Shown: positions 26,401 to 34,779, counted from the first letter of the stretch. The stretch: 64,000 nt of DNA from Caviibacter sp963550915 (GCA_963550915.1 CAUVEB010000007.1:23795-87794); one strand, 5' to 3'. Notes: generated by a model not told the origin, from the letters alone. Program-made: numbers and translations.

Positions 26401-26918
26401 AGTTTGACCTTCTAAAAAGTAAGGATAGTATCTTAGATTTAATAAATGAAATAGATGAAGATATTATTACTAAATTTGATAAAGCTATAACTAGCATTAC
26501 ATCTAATTTTGAATATATGTGTAAAGAGTTACTTCATAATGCAAAAGGAACTATAAGAATATTAAATCCTGAAGATATGCTAGAAACAGGTGTGGAACTT
26601 AGTATAAAATATAAGAATAAACCTGAACAAACTCTAACTTTGTTATCTGGTGGAGAAAAGTCTATGTTAGCTCTTTCGTTTATACTTGCAATATTTATGT
26701 ATAAACCATCACCATTTACATTTTTTGATGAAGTAGAGGCAGCACTAGATGAGGCTAATACTAAAAAGATAATAAAGGTATTAAAAGAATTTATTGATAG
26801 ATCTCAATTTATCCTTATAACTCATAATAAAGAGACTATGAAAGGTGCAAATAGACTTTATGGTGTAACTATGAATAAGGAAATAGGAGAATCAATGATA
26901 GTGAACGTTGATATATAA
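23463..26918 (+). CDS. smc: Chromosome segregation protein SMC
   Basis: 1151 residues with the full condensin architecture. The N-terminal ATPase half has Walker A GPNGSGKSN (31-39) and the Q-loop region around LWVLGEQS. A long coiled coil runs from about 165 to 500. The flexible hinge (about 510-660) contains NVFGTLISMIDIP and ATGRITGGY. A second coiled coil follows, then the C-terminal half with LLSGGEKSMLALSF and Walker B FTFFDEVEAALDEAN. It compacts and segregates the chromosome together with ScpA/ScpB, which are not in this window. Its ATG overlaps the epimerase stop by one base, so it depends on the polysaccharide transcript unless an internal promoter exists. Confidence 0.96.
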   Translation: MYLKGLELNGFKSFSSKVNLDFTRGITAIVGPNGSGKSNILDAILWVLGEQSYKSIRAKDSTDVIFSGGKNRKARSTATVSLIISNEDRFLDIESDELVISRSINRNGENEYSINGKKTRLKDIHTLLMDTGIGKQAYSVIGQGKVERIIASSPTEIRAVIDEAAGIKKAKTEKELSSKKLGLVESEIEKIELVEEELKRHLDKLEQDSKKARTYMAYTKKINVLKYMLFCYVKKDVENKLLELNTNKDEVQQKYESASINLEEVIRKIDEINITKQEIEKNIKELTFHSEEDTNKVKEFQQLEVEYITKKANFNADISIKEQRIKELENRKETLEKTLNQYEKELLVKRKELESLVFNKEKLDNIIALNIETKEKLNAKIKECENNYKTYDVDKLRLKFENEDLEKRIEKSKLRLEQILKEKEDSLKKLEKIGVEFNQKELLELKQQEFEKLKSTYENLKKSKHAFQLNYDEINTKYHSLKNIIENQKNMSAGIQFVTQKAKEDKNVFGTLISMIDIPIKYQMALSVVAGYSFNDIVVKDNVTANKYIEMLKKNKTGIATFIPLDNIKIKNISNIKYENTLGYARDLVKNVSGNESINKAINYVFSNAMVVEKIEDGLKLSKSLNDKIVSLDGDIISATGRITGGYNTRKIDNTLLKINELKELELKKETSFKELEKINKGITDIQSQFDSSREELENLKTNYSNYLHEKLKIQRELDTYTFEIDENNEFITNKTNEIKSNEELITAISKKIVENENDLKKYINELNNTASSDEYEKELKEVEINIAILREKEENLNSRYDEVRNDFNLILNEYTTIKEFLDKKDEIYSDISNSINKIKEEIESLNNNDIKLKENINNLNVEHKQLSDEHIKSLGEKSDLEIKIVSFENDINNFSENIKRLSEKQLNNDEKLLELEDEKEEILNNYEYQEITDEIYAKNVEKNININEKSRANIGSVNLESIEEYELEKNKYEKLINDKFDLLKSKDSILDLINEIDEDIITKFDKAITSITSNFEYMCKELLHNAKGTIRILNPEDMLETGVELSIKYKNKPEQTLTLLSGGEKSMLALSFILAIFMYKPSPFTFFDEVEAALDEANTKKIIKVLKEFIDRSQFILITHNKETMKGANRLYGVTMNKEIGESMIVNVDI

Positions 26919-26934
26919 TTCAAGGAGGATTACA

Positions 26935-28086
26935 ATGAAAAAAATAATAATTATTCTTTTGTTTTTTATTAATACCTTAGTATATTCATTTGAATATATA
27001 GAGATATATAACGAGAATAGACCAGATTACATAGATTTTAATTTTGCATTTGATAAATATGTTCCAGTTGACAAAGATATATATGTATTTGCTAAAAAAT
27101 CGTTAAATTATCGTGAAAAGCCAACGGTAAAATCAAAAATACTTGGTAAATTAAAATCACATCAAACATTAAAAACTACAGCTTTAGTAGATGATGAAGG
27201 TGTTAAATGGTATGAAGTGGTAACAAAAGATGATAAATTTGCATATATTAGAAGTGATTTAGTTATAAAACGTGAATATAATTTTGCAAGAGCAGTAGAA
27301 AAAGCAGATATATTTAATGAATTTATTGAACAATATAAAGGGAATATTAAAATAGTATCAAAATATGTTCCTTTAATTGAAGAAGAAGTTCCAAATAAAA
27401 AAGATAAGTTTGGTAATAGAGAAAGCCAAAGTATAAGAGTTTATACAGACAAGAAAAAAACAACTTATATCAATCTACCAGACAGATCCCTATTTGCTAT
27501 AATAGATGAAACAGAAAATGACTATGTAATAGTTACTAGTGCATATGGAGCACCTTACTATATGCCTAAGAAAAATAAGAAATATATAAGAGAAAGTAAT
27601 ATAGAAGAAAAAATAAATAAATTTATCTTTGTAAGTAAACATAGTCAAAATCAAATTACTTATGAGAGAAATGTAAATACAAACAGATATAATATACTAG
27701 CAACGGGTTATGTTACAACAGGAAGAGATAGTGAACACGGATATTCAACACCTAGTGGACAATTTTTAGTAGCAATAACAAAACCTGTAATGAAATATAC
27801 TTCAGATATTGAAAAAGATAAGATAATAGGAGACGCACTATATGCAATAAGATTTTCAGGTGGTGCATATCTTCACGGTATACCTTCAACTTATGAACCT
27901 GAAGAAGGAAGAGATGCAAGAAAAAAATATACAGCATCTAAACTTGGAACTTATCCATTATCACATAAATGTATTAGAAACCAAGATGATACAGTTAAAT
28001 TCCTTTATGACTGGATAGGAGTTAAAAGTGTAAACAAAGCTGGGCATAGAACACCACTTGAACCTGTGGTAGTTATAGTTGAATAA
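26935..28086 (+). CDS. Exported L,D-transpeptidase with SH3 domain
   Basis: 383 residues, secreted by an N-terminal signal peptide (about 1-18). A bacterial SH3 domain (about 50-115, with SLNYREKPTVKSKILGKL) is followed by a YkuD catalytic domain in the C-terminal third. The HG of HGIPS (His314) and the catalytic cysteine Cys346 in SHKCIR are in the standard H…SxxC[IV]R arrangement. It should form 3-3 peptidoglycan cross-links or attach an envelope protein. I take ATG 26935, seven bases after AAGGAGG. An in-frame start at 26908 lies inside the smc 3' end and lacks a site. It is in the capsule/smc run. Confidence 0.9.
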   Translation: MKKIIIILLFFINTLVYSFEYIEIYNENRPDYIDFNFAFDKYVPVDKDIYVFAKKSLNYREKPTVKSKILGKLKSHQTLKTTALVDDEGVKWYEVVTKDDKFAYIRSDLVIKREYNFARAVEKADIFNEFIEQYKGNIKIVSKYVPLIEEEVPNKKDKFGNRESQSIRVYTDKKKTTYINLPDRSLFAIIDETENDYVIVTSAYGAPYYMPKKNKKYIRESNIEEKINKFIFVSKHSQNQITYERNVNTNRYNILATGYVTTGRDSEHGYSTPSGQFLVAITKPVMKYTSDIEKDKIIGDALYAIRFSGGAYLHGIPSTYEPEEGRDARKKYTASKLGTYPLSHKCIRNQDDTVKFLYDWIGVKSVNKAGHRTPLEPVVVIVE

Positions 28087-28112
28087 TATATAAATAAATA
28101 GGAGGAATATAT

Positions 28113-29843
28113 ATGGAAAATTATATCAAAAAATATAACGAATGGTTAAACCATGATAAACTTGATGAAGATTTAAGAAAAGAACTTATTAACTTAAAAG
28201 ATAATGAGGAAGCTATAAAAGATAGTTTTTATCAAGAGTTAGTATTTGGAACTGCAGGACTAAGAGGAAAACTTGGAGCAGGTACAAATAGAATGAATAG
28301 ACTTGTTATAGCAAGAGCAACAAGAGCTTTAGCTAATGTAATTTTATCTTATGGACAAGAGTATGCAAAAAAAGGGATAGCAATAGCTTATGACTGTAGA
28401 ATAATGTCGCCTGAATTTGCAAAAGAAGCTGCAACAATAATGGCAAGTGCTGGAATTAAAACATACTTATTTGAAAGTTTAAGACCTACACCTGAATTAT
28501 CATTTGCAGTTAGATATCTTGGTTGTGTATCAGGTATAAACATTACAGCATCACATAATCCAAAAGAATATAATGGATATAAGGTGTACTGGGATGAAGG
28601 TTCACAAATAAAAGATGATATAGCAAGTAAAGTATTAGAACAAATGAATAAACTTAGTTTATTTGAAGAATATAAGACAATATCATACGAAAAAGCAATT
28701 GAAGACAAAATGCTTGAAATAATTGGTGAAAAAGTAGATAGAGCATATTATGATGAAGTAAAAAAACAATCTTTAAAATCTGATGAAGTTCTAGATAAAA
28801 GTATAAGAATAGTTTACACACCACTTAACGGAGCAGGTAATAAGGGAGTAAGACAAGTTCTTGATGAAATGGGATACAAAAACGTATTTGTTGTACCTGA
28901 ACAAGAAAATCCAGACGGGCATTTTCCAACAATAGGATATCCAAACCCTGAATTTGTAAGTGTATTTGAATACGCAGATAAATTATGTGGAAAAGTAGAT
29001 GGAGAAATTATCATAGCAACAGACCCTGACGCAGATAGACTTGCAGTTGAAGTGAATCATAAAGGTAAGATAATACCTTTAAATGGTAACCAAACAGGAG
29101 TTTTATTAATTAATTATTTAGTTTCTTCATTATATGAAAATGGTACATTACCTAAAAATTCTATTATGGTAAAATCAATAGTTACAGGAGAAATGGGTAG
29201 TGCAGTTTGTAAAAAATATGGTGTTGAGATGATAAGCGTTTTAACAGGATTTAAAAATATTTGTGCCTTATCTAATTTATATGCAAAAACTAAAGAAAAA
29301 ACATATATCTTTGGTTATGAAGAAAGTGTTGGATATAATATAGGGACATTTGTAAGAGATAAAGACGGAGTTACAGCTTCATTAGTACTTGCAGAAATGG
29401 CAGCATACTACAAAAAACAAGGTAAGACTTTAATAGATGTGCTATATGAACTATTTGAAGAATTTGGATACTACAAAGAAAAAGGTGTATCAATTGTATT
29501 AGAAGGTGTTGAAGGACAACAAAGAATTGCAAGAATGATGAAAGAATTTAGAAATCTTTATCCAAAACAAATTATGGGAGTAAATGTTAGAGAAATAACA
29601 GACTATGACAAGCAAGAAATAATAAATGCTAAAACTGGAGAAGTAACAAAAATAGACATTGAAAAACAAAATGCATTTAAGGTAATATATGATGATGATA
29701 GTTGGTATACATTAAGACCTTCAGGAACAGAACCAAAAATTAAATTTTACCTATATGTTAAAGATGAAAAAGAAGAAGTTTCACAAAATAAATTAGAAGA
29801 ATTTGAAAGGGTTGTATTAGAAATAATACATTCAATTAAATAA
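28113..29843 (+). CDS. Phosphoglucomutase/phosphomannomutase
   Basis: A 576-residue alpha-D-phosphohexomutase interconverting hexose 1- and 6-phosphates. It links glycolysis to the nucleotide-sugar supply for the adjacent capsule genes and to the galactose pathway. Visible blocks are GTAGLRGKLGAGTNRMN near the start, the phosphoserine loop TASHNPKEYNGYK (about 148-160), the magnesium loop ATDPDADRLA, the sugar-specificity FGYEESVGY and the phosphate-binding RPSGTEPKIKFY near the end. The length places it with PgcA-type enzymes from Firmicutes and Fusobacteria rather than the shorter GlmM. AGGAGG precedes ATG 28113. Confidence 0.93.
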   Translation: MENYIKKYNEWLNHDKLDEDLRKELINLKDNEEAIKDSFYQELVFGTAGLRGKLGAGTNRMNRLVIARATRALANVILSYGQEYAKKGIAIAYDCRIMSPEFAKEAATIMASAGIKTYLFESLRPTPELSFAVRYLGCVSGINITASHNPKEYNGYKVYWDEGSQIKDDIASKVLEQMNKLSLFEEYKTISYEKAIEDKMLEIIGEKVDRAYYDEVKKQSLKSDEVLDKSIRIVYTPLNGAGNKGVRQVLDEMGYKNVFVVPEQENPDGHFPTIGYPNPEFVSVFEYADKLCGKVDGEIIIATDPDADRLAVEVNHKGKIIPLNGNQTGVLLINYLVSSLYENGTLPKNSIMVKSIVTGEMGSAVCKKYGVEMISVLTGFKNICALSNLYAKTKEKTYIFGYEESVGYNIGTFVRDKDGVTASLVLAEMAAYYKKQGKTLIDVLYELFEEFGYYKEKGVSIVLEGVEGQQRIARMMKEFRNLYPKQIMGVNVREITDYDKQEIINAKTGEVTKIDIEKQNAFKVIYDDDSWYTLRPSGTEPKIKFYLYVKDEKEEVSQNKLEEFERVVLEIIHSIK

Positions 29844-30508
29844 TGGATATATTAAATACTATTAAAAAAAATATTATAAAAATGCTAATTTTAGCAATTA
29901 GCTTTTCAGCTATTTCATACGTATTTGTAGGATTTATACAAATGCAAAAAATATCTGTTAATGTATATGTTAATGATAAATATCTAAAAGAAATGAATGA
30001 TGACGCTAAATATATATTAAGTTCTTATGACTTTAATACTTATTTAATGAATAATTCTTCAAAAATTAAAGATATTTTTTCTAAAACAAGTGAAAATGAA
30101 CTGTCAAAAAACATTTTAGTTGAAAAACCTAATAACGAAAGTATATTAAAGATAACATTTGTTACTAAAAATAAGGAAAATGGTATAGAATTTGCAAAAG
30201 AATATGTAAAACTTGCAAATGAATATATAAAAAATACTCAGCTAGAATATTTTACAAAAATGACAAATACACTTGAAAAACAGTATGATGAACTTAATAA
30301 AAAAACTAAAATACTTGAATATAGAGATGCACAAGCAGATAGCACAATTTCTAAATTAATCTTTTACAAACAAATAAAAGAAGATAAAAATGATGTTGTA
30401 AGATTAACTAATTTTGTTGTTAAAGGTAAATATAATAAGAAAATAATAGTTTTAGGATCATTTTTACTAGCTTTTGCCCTTGTAATCTTTAAAGAAGAGT
30501 TAAATTAA
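29843..30508 (+). CDS. Wzz-like chain-length / polysaccharide co-polymerase protein
   Basis: 221 residues with the Wzz layout: an N-terminal membrane helix (about 12-33), a roughly 160-residue extracytoplasmic part with a coiled-coil stretch (LEKQYDELNKKTKILEYRD), and a C-terminal membrane helix (IIVLGSFLLAFALVIF). No kinase domain is fused. Direct sequence similarity to Wzz is weak by eye, so the call rests on topology and on its place at the end of the polysaccharide run. It would set chain length of the Wzy product. Its ATG overlaps the phosphohexomutase stop by one base. Confidence 0.65.
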   Translation: MDILNTIKKNIIKMLILAISFSAISYVFVGFIQMQKISVNVYVNDKYLKEMNDDAKYILSSYDFNTYLMNNSSKIKDIFSKTSENELSKNILVEKPNNESILKITFVTKNKENGIEFAKEYVKLANEYIKNTQLEYFTKMTNTLEKQYDELNKKTKILEYRDAQADSTISKLIFYKQIKEDKNDVVRLTNFVVKGKYNKKIIVLGSFLLAFALVIFKEELN

Positions 30509-30510
30509 AA

Positions 30511-30540
30511 AAAGATATGCCTATTGGCATATCTTTTATT
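30511..30540. terminator. Bidirectional intrinsic terminator
   Basis: AAAGATATGCC (30511-30521), loop TATT, GGCATATCTTT (30526-30536). It ends the capsule run on + and the PLP enzyme gene on -, touching the latter's stop codon. Confidence 0.9.
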
Positions 30541-31687
30541 TTACAGCTTTTAAATTTTTCATTGCTTGTTCTAAATCTTCTATAAGATCTTCAGTATCTT
30601 CGATTCCTACAGAAAAACGTATAAGTCCACTTGTAACACCTTGTTTTATTCTTTCTTCTTCAGGCATGCAAGCATGTGACATTTTCCATGGATATGATAG
30701 TATTGATTCAACACCACCTAAACTTACTGCTATAATAGGTATTTTAACATTGCAGAAAACTTCTTTTACAGCCTCGCAGTTTTCAAGTTCAAATGATAGT
30801 ACTGCACCACCACTAGAGCATTGCTTATTATGTATATCATAACCTATATGTGTTTTAAGCCCTGGGTAATATACCTTTTTAACAGCCTTATGATTTTGAA
30901 GAAACTCTGCTATTTTCATTGCAGTTTTAACAGACTGATCCATACGTATTTTCATTGTTTTAAGCCCTCTCATTAAAAGCCAGCATTCATCAATACCAGG
31001 AAGAGCTCCAAATACAATTTGCTGTTTTTTTAGTATTGTATATAGATTATCACAATTAAAGGCAACAATACCCATAATTACGTCACTATGTCCATTTAAA
31101 AATTTTGTTGCACTGTGTATTATAATATCAACACCTAAAGACGTTGCATTTAGATATTGTGGTGTCATAAAAGTTGCATCAATTATAGTTTTAATATTGT
31201 GTTTTTTAGCAATATCACAAACTCCTTTAATGTCCGTAATTTTAAGAGTAGGATTTGATGGAGTTTCTATATAAAAAGCTTTAGTATTAGCTTTTATAGC
31301 TTTTTCCCATTCATCTAAATTAGTTTCATCTATAAAACTTACTTCAATACCAAATCTAGGGAATATTTCTGTTGCAAGTTGAAAAGTACCACCATAAACA
31401 TCTTTACACATAACGATGTGATCGCCTTTTGCAAAACTCAGTAGCACAGAAGTTATAGCTGCCATTCCAGATGAGAAAGCGAGTGCATATTTTGTCTGCT
31501 CTAAACTTGCAATAGCCTTTTCTACAGCATCTCTTGTTGGATTTCCAAAACGAGAGTAAGTATATTGTTGATTTTGATCGATATCGCATTGATGAAATGT
31601 AGAAGCTTGACATATTGGAATAGATGACGCTCCCGTATTTTTATCAACCATATCGTAACCATGTATAATTTTAGTACCGAATTTCAT
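30536..31687 (-). CDS. Cys/Met-metabolism PLP enzyme (cystathionine synthase/lyase or methionine gamma-lyase)
   Basis: A 383-residue pyridoxal-phosphate enzyme of the trans-sulfuration family. YTYSRFGNPTRDAVEKAIA (about 43-61), FSSGMAAI, the aspartate in IDATFMTP and the PLP-binding lysine in SATKFLNGHSDVIMG (about 205) are clear. The C-terminal SLGGVESILSYPW is typical of cystathionine gamma-synthase/beta-lyase. Members differ by few residues, so I cannot separate gamma-synthase, beta-lyase and methionine gamma-lyase. Methionine or homocysteine turnover with release of ammonia or sulfide is expected. It is transcribed alone from 31744-31716, with AGAGGTGG before the ATG. Confidence 0.88.
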   Translation of the reverse strand: MKFGTKIIHGYDMVDKNTGASSIPICQASTFHQCDIDQNQQYTYSRFGNPTRDAVEKAIASLEQTKYALAFSSGMAAITSVLLSFAKGDHIVMCKDVYGGTFQLATEIFPRFGIEVSFIDETNLDEWEKAIKANTKAFYIETPSNPTLKITDIKGVCDIAKKHNIKTIIDATFMTPQYLNATSLGVDIIIHSATKFLNGHSDVIMGIVAFNCDNLYTILKKQQIVFGALPGIDECWLLMRGLKTMKIRMDQSVKTAMKIAEFLQNHKAVKKVYYPGLKTHIGYDIHNKQCSSGGAVLSFELENCEAVKEVFCNVKIPIIAVSLGGVESILSYPWKMSHACMPEEERIKQGVTSGLIRFSVGIEDTEDLIEDLEQAMKNLKAVK

Positions 31688-31715
31688 AACCCACCTCTTT
31701 AATATAATCTAGTAT

Positions 31716-31744
31716 ATTATACCCATAAAAATGAATTTTATCAA
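31716..31744 (-). promoter_or_regulatory. Sigma70 promoter of PLP enzyme gene
   Basis: Minus strand: TTGATA (31744-31739), 17-base spacer, TATAAT (31721-31716). The leader is about 22 bases. Confidence 0.78.
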
Positions 31745-31849
31745 TTATAAAGTTAAAAAAGTAACAAATATATAATATATGTAAATAGCAAATCATAAAG
31801 TAGTTAATGAAAAATGTTAAATATGTAATGTTAAGTTTAAAAAATAAAG

Positions 31850-31878
31850 TTTAAAAAAATACCCATGAATGGTACACT
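31850..31878 (+). promoter_or_regulatory. Probable promoter of outer-membrane protein gene
   Basis: TTTAAA (31850-31855), 17-base spacer, TACACT (31873-31878) with an extended -10 TG at 31870-31871. The -35 is poor. Confidence 0.5.
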
Positions 31879-31936
31879 GATACAAAGTTGTCTAAAAATA
31901 TGAGATGCAACTTTTAAGAAAGGGGTAATAATTAAA

Positions 31937-32740
31937 ATGAAAAGAATATTAACATGTTTATTAATAATGCAATCACTATCATTTGCAAAAAGTGGAATAG
32001 AAGTAAAAGTTGGGGTAAATATGTCGGCAGCAAGAGAAGAAGCTCTATTTTACAATTTGTATAAGGATAAAGGGTTTTCAAAAGCTTATGAAGATGCGGC
32101 ACTAGCATCACTAAGAAAAAATGAAATTGCTGGAGAAATAGAAACAAAAGTACTAAAAAGTATAAAAGTAAGTCCTAGTGTAAATGTAAAAATTGGTGGA
32201 GGACTAAGTATATATTTAAATAAGTCAAGCAAACTTACAACAGGATTTAAACAAAGAAGAACTAAAGCAATTCCTCAACAAAATGGAACAACAAAAATAA
32301 TAAATACTGCAGAACTTCCTGATATTAGTGGTGGTGCAGGTATAACTCCAGACACTAATATTGCTGAAGCACTGTTTAATAAAAATAATGTTACATTTGA
32401 GAATCGTACTGGATACAATATAACAACATTTGGTACACTTGAAGTTGCAAAAATATTAAGATCAGATTTATCAATATATGGTGGTGCAGATTTAGGTCTT
32501 GATATAGCATTACAAGAAAAAATATTTGAATCAACTATCCATGATAATATTTATAATGGTAATGGTAGTGATGATTTTAAAGGAAAAGAAGCGTATCGTT
32601 TCTTAATTGAAAGAAGAACAAAATACTTACCAAGAGTAAAAGGATACTTTGGAGTAGATTATAATAATTTTGAATTTGAAGTTGGAGCTGGATATCCACA
32701 ACTTATAAAAGTGGGTGTTGGTTATAGATTTAAGTTTTAA
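31937..32740 (+). CDS. Exported beta-barrel outer-membrane protein, unassigned
   Basis: 267 residues with a signal peptide (MKRILTCLLIMQSLSFA, about 1-17). The mature protein has alternating hydrophobic/polar strands, for example VSPSVNVKIGGGLSIYL, LSIYGGADLGLDIAL and FEFEVGAGYPQLIKVGVGYR. It ends in FKF, the aromatic C-terminus recognised by the outer-membrane assembly machinery. This is direct evidence for a diderm envelope. The middle region (about 75-150) is Lys/Thr/Asn-rich and loop-like. I cannot name the family; it might be a small porin or adhesin. It stands alone between its own promoter and a terminator. Confidence 0.7.
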   Translation: MKRILTCLLIMQSLSFAKSGIEVKVGVNMSAAREEALFYNLYKDKGFSKAYEDAALASLRKNEIAGEIETKVLKSIKVSPSVNVKIGGGLSIYLNKSSKLTTGFKQRRTKAIPQQNGTTKIINTAELPDISGGAGITPDTNIAEALFNKNNVTFENRTGYNITTFGTLEVAKILRSDLSIYGGADLGLDIALQEKIFESTIHDNIYNGNGSDDFKGKEAYRFLIERRTKYLPRVKGYFGVDYNNFEFEVGAGYPQLIKVGVGYRFKF

Positions 32741-32747
32741 TAATGTA

Positions 32748-32775
32748 AAGCTATATCTTATGATATAGCTTTTTT
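32748..32775 (+). terminator. Intrinsic terminator
   Basis: AAGCTATATC, loop TTAT, GATATAGCTT, then a T-run to 32775. Confidence 0.9.
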
Positions 32776-32795
32776 ATTGTGTCAATAAAAAAAGC

Positions 32796-32824
32796 TTGAC
32801 AAGTATTTCTTTTTGTTATAAAAT
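32796..32824 (+). promoter_or_regulatory. Strong promoter of ylxM-ffh, apparently leaderless
   Basis: Consensus TTGACA (32796-32801), 17-base spacer, TAAAAT (32819-32824); TATAAA at 32817 would give a 15-base spacer. The ATG at 32834 is only nine bases beyond the -10 box, leaving an mRNA leader of zero to about four bases and no ribosome binding site. Confidence 0.75.
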
Positions 32825-32833
32825 GTCTTTGTT

Positions 32834-33160
32834 ATGAAAGAAATTGATGATTTTGTACGATATTCAATATTGTTTTCAGTATATAAGTCTTTATTTTCAG
32901 GGAAACAAAAAATATATCTTGAAGCGTTTTTAGAAGAGGATAATTCTTTTTCAGAAATAGCACAAGCATTAAATGTTAGTAGACAAGCAGTTTTTGATAA
33001 TATAAAGAAGGCTTGTAAAAAACTTGATTTTTATGAAGAAAACTTAAATATACTAGAAAGCGAAAAAGAATATCTTGTAAAACTAAAAAAATTAAAAAAA
33101 GAATTTACAATTGAAAATTTAGATAAGCTAATAAGTGAATTGGAAGGTACAAATGTTTGA
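32834..33160 (+). CDS. ylxM: YlxM/P13-type helix-turn-helix protein of the SRP operon
   Basis: 108 residues, helical. The HTH region FSEIAQALNVSRQAVFDNIKK (about 37-57) is the YlxM hallmark, preceded by YSILFSVYKSLFSGKQKIYL. YlxM proteins sit next to ffh and are reported to modulate signal-recognition-particle function. The C-terminal part is a charged helix. The start at ATG 32834 aligns with the normal family N-terminus, and there is no later methionine in the protein, so the lack of a ribosome binding site is real and not a misplaced start. It overlaps ffh by eight bases. Confidence 0.88.
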   Translation: MKEIDDFVRYSILFSVYKSLFSGKQKIYLEAFLEEDNSFSEIAQALNVSRQAVFDNIKKACKKLDFYEENLNILESEKEYLVKLKKLKKEFTIENLDKLISELEGTNV

Positions 33161-34478
33161 TAATTTAAGTGATAAATTAAAAACAGTTATGAAAAATATA
33201 GGCGGACAAGGCAAGCTTACCGAATCAAATGTATCACAAGCATTAAAAGAGGTAAAATTAGCTTTACTTGAGGCTGATGTAAATTATACTGTTACAAAGA
33301 ATTTTGTTTCAAGAATAAAAGAAAAAGCATTAGGTACACAAGTTATAATGGGAGTTAATCCAAGACAACAATTTATAAAAATAATAAATGATGAGCTTAT
33401 TGAAGTTTTAGGTGGAACAAATGTTGAGTTTTTAAAATCTGATAAAAAGCCTAGAGTAATAATACTTGTTGGACTTCAGGGAGCAGGTAAAACGACTTTT
33501 TGTGCAAAACTTGCAAAACTATTAAAAAAAGAAAAAGAAAATGTACTTTTAGTAGGGGCAGATGTATATAGACCTGCTGCAAGAAAACAATTAAAAGTTT
33601 TAGCTGATCAAATAGGGGTTAAAAGCTTTACAATTGAAGAAGAAAATAATCCTGTTAAAATATGTACTGCTAGTAAAGAATATGCAAAAAAAGAAGATAT
33701 TACAACTATAATAATAGATACAGCAGGTAGATTACATATTGATGAAGCACTTATGGGTGAATTAAAGAGTATAAAAGAAGAATTAAATCCAACTGAAATT
33801 TTATTAGCTGTTGATGGAATGACAGGTCAGGATGCTGTAAATGTATCAAAGAGCTTTAATGATATGTTAGAAATAACAGGAGTTATACTTACAAAATTAG
33901 ACGGAGACACAAGAGGTGGAGCTGCACTTTCTATAAAAGAAGTTTGTGGTAAACCAATTAAATACATAAGTGAAGGTGAAAAACTAGATGATATATCTAA
34001 GTTTTATCCAGATAGACTAGCTTCAAGAATACTTGGAATGGGAGATGTTGTAAGTCTAGTTGAAAAGGCAAAAGATATAATAGATGAAAAAGAAGCAAAA
34101 TTAATGGAAGAGAAATTCAGAAAAAATCAATTTGATTTTGAAGATTTTCTAAAACAATTTAAAATGATAAAAAAAATGGGTTCTATAGCGGGTATATTAA
34201 AAATGTTACCAGGAGTTAATTTAGGAGATTTTGATACTAATTTAGCTGAAAAAGAACTAAAAAAAGTTGAGTCAATAATATATTCAATGACTGTTGAAGA
34301 AAGAAGAAATCCACAACTACTAAAGCTATATAACAGAAAAATGAGAATAGCAAAAGGAAGTGGGACAACAGTTACAGATATTAATAAGCTGTTAAAACAA
34401 TATGAACAAATGAAACAAATGATGAAAATGTTTAACAGTGGTAATATACCAGGTATGGGTAGATTTATGAAAAAATAG
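33153..34478 (+). CDS. ffh: Signal recognition particle GTPase Ffh (SRP54)
   Basis: 441 residues. The N domain is followed by the G domain with GLQGAGKTTF (about 105-114), DVYRPAARKQL, DTAGRLHIDEAL and TKLDGDTRGGAAL. The methionine-rich M domain contains GMGDVVSLVEKA and ends MKQMMKMFNSGNIPGMG. Ffh binds 4.5S RNA and signal peptides and targets nascent membrane proteins to FtsY and the translocon. ATG 33153 follows GGAAGG and overlaps ylxM by eight bases. An in-frame start 18 bases upstream lies inside ylxM and includes this site, so it is rejected. Confidence 0.97.
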   Translation: MFDNLSDKLKTVMKNIGGQGKLTESNVSQALKEVKLALLEADVNYTVTKNFVSRIKEKALGTQVIMGVNPRQQFIKIINDELIEVLGGTNVEFLKSDKKPRVIILVGLQGAGKTTFCAKLAKLLKKEKENVLLVGADVYRPAARKQLKVLADQIGVKSFTIEEENNPVKICTASKEYAKKEDITTIIIDTAGRLHIDEALMGELKSIKEELNPTEILLAVDGMTGQDAVNVSKSFNDMLEITGVILTKLDGDTRGGAALSIKEVCGKPIKYISEGEKLDDISKFYPDRLASRILGMGDVVSLVEKAKDIIDEKEAKLMEEKFRKNQFDFEDFLKQFKMIKKMGSIAGILKMLPGVNLGDFDTNLAEKELKKVESIIYSMTVEERRNPQLLKLYNRKMRIAKGSGTTVTDINKLLKQYEQMKQMMKMFNSGNIPGMGRFMKK

Positions 34479-34501
34479 TTAATAAAGCGGAGGTAAATAT
34501 A

Positions 34502-34768
34502 ATGGTAAAATTAAGACTTACAAGACTTGGAAGAAAGAAAGCACCTTTTTATAGAGTAGCTGCAATGGAAGCTTTAGGAAAAAGAGACGGTAAAGCAATA
34601 GCTTACCTTGGAACATACAATCCTTTAGTAGCAGAAAACCAAGTTAAATTAAATGAAGAAGAAGTTTTAAGATTTTTATCAAATGGAGCACAACCAACAG
34701 AAACAGTAAAAAGCTTACTTGTTAAAGCTGGAGTATGGGCTAAATTTGAAGAATCAAAAAGAAAATAA
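34502..34768 (+). CDS. rpsP: 30S ribosomal protein S16
   Basis: 88 residues, a full-length bS16. MVKLRLTRLGRKKAPFYRVA opens the protein, and AYLGTYNPL lies in the middle. It binds 16S rRNA early in 30S assembly. A GCGGAGG-type site precedes ATG 34502, 23 bases after the ffh stop, so it completes the ylxM-ffh-rpsP transcript. The rimM/trmD/rplS genes that often follow rpsP are absent here. Confidence 0.97.
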   Translation: MVKLRLTRLGRKKAPFYRVAAMEALGKRDGKAIAYLGTYNPLVAENQVKLNEEEVLRFLSNGAQPTETVKSLLVKAGVWAKFEESKRK

Positions 34769-34779
34769 GATGAATTTTT

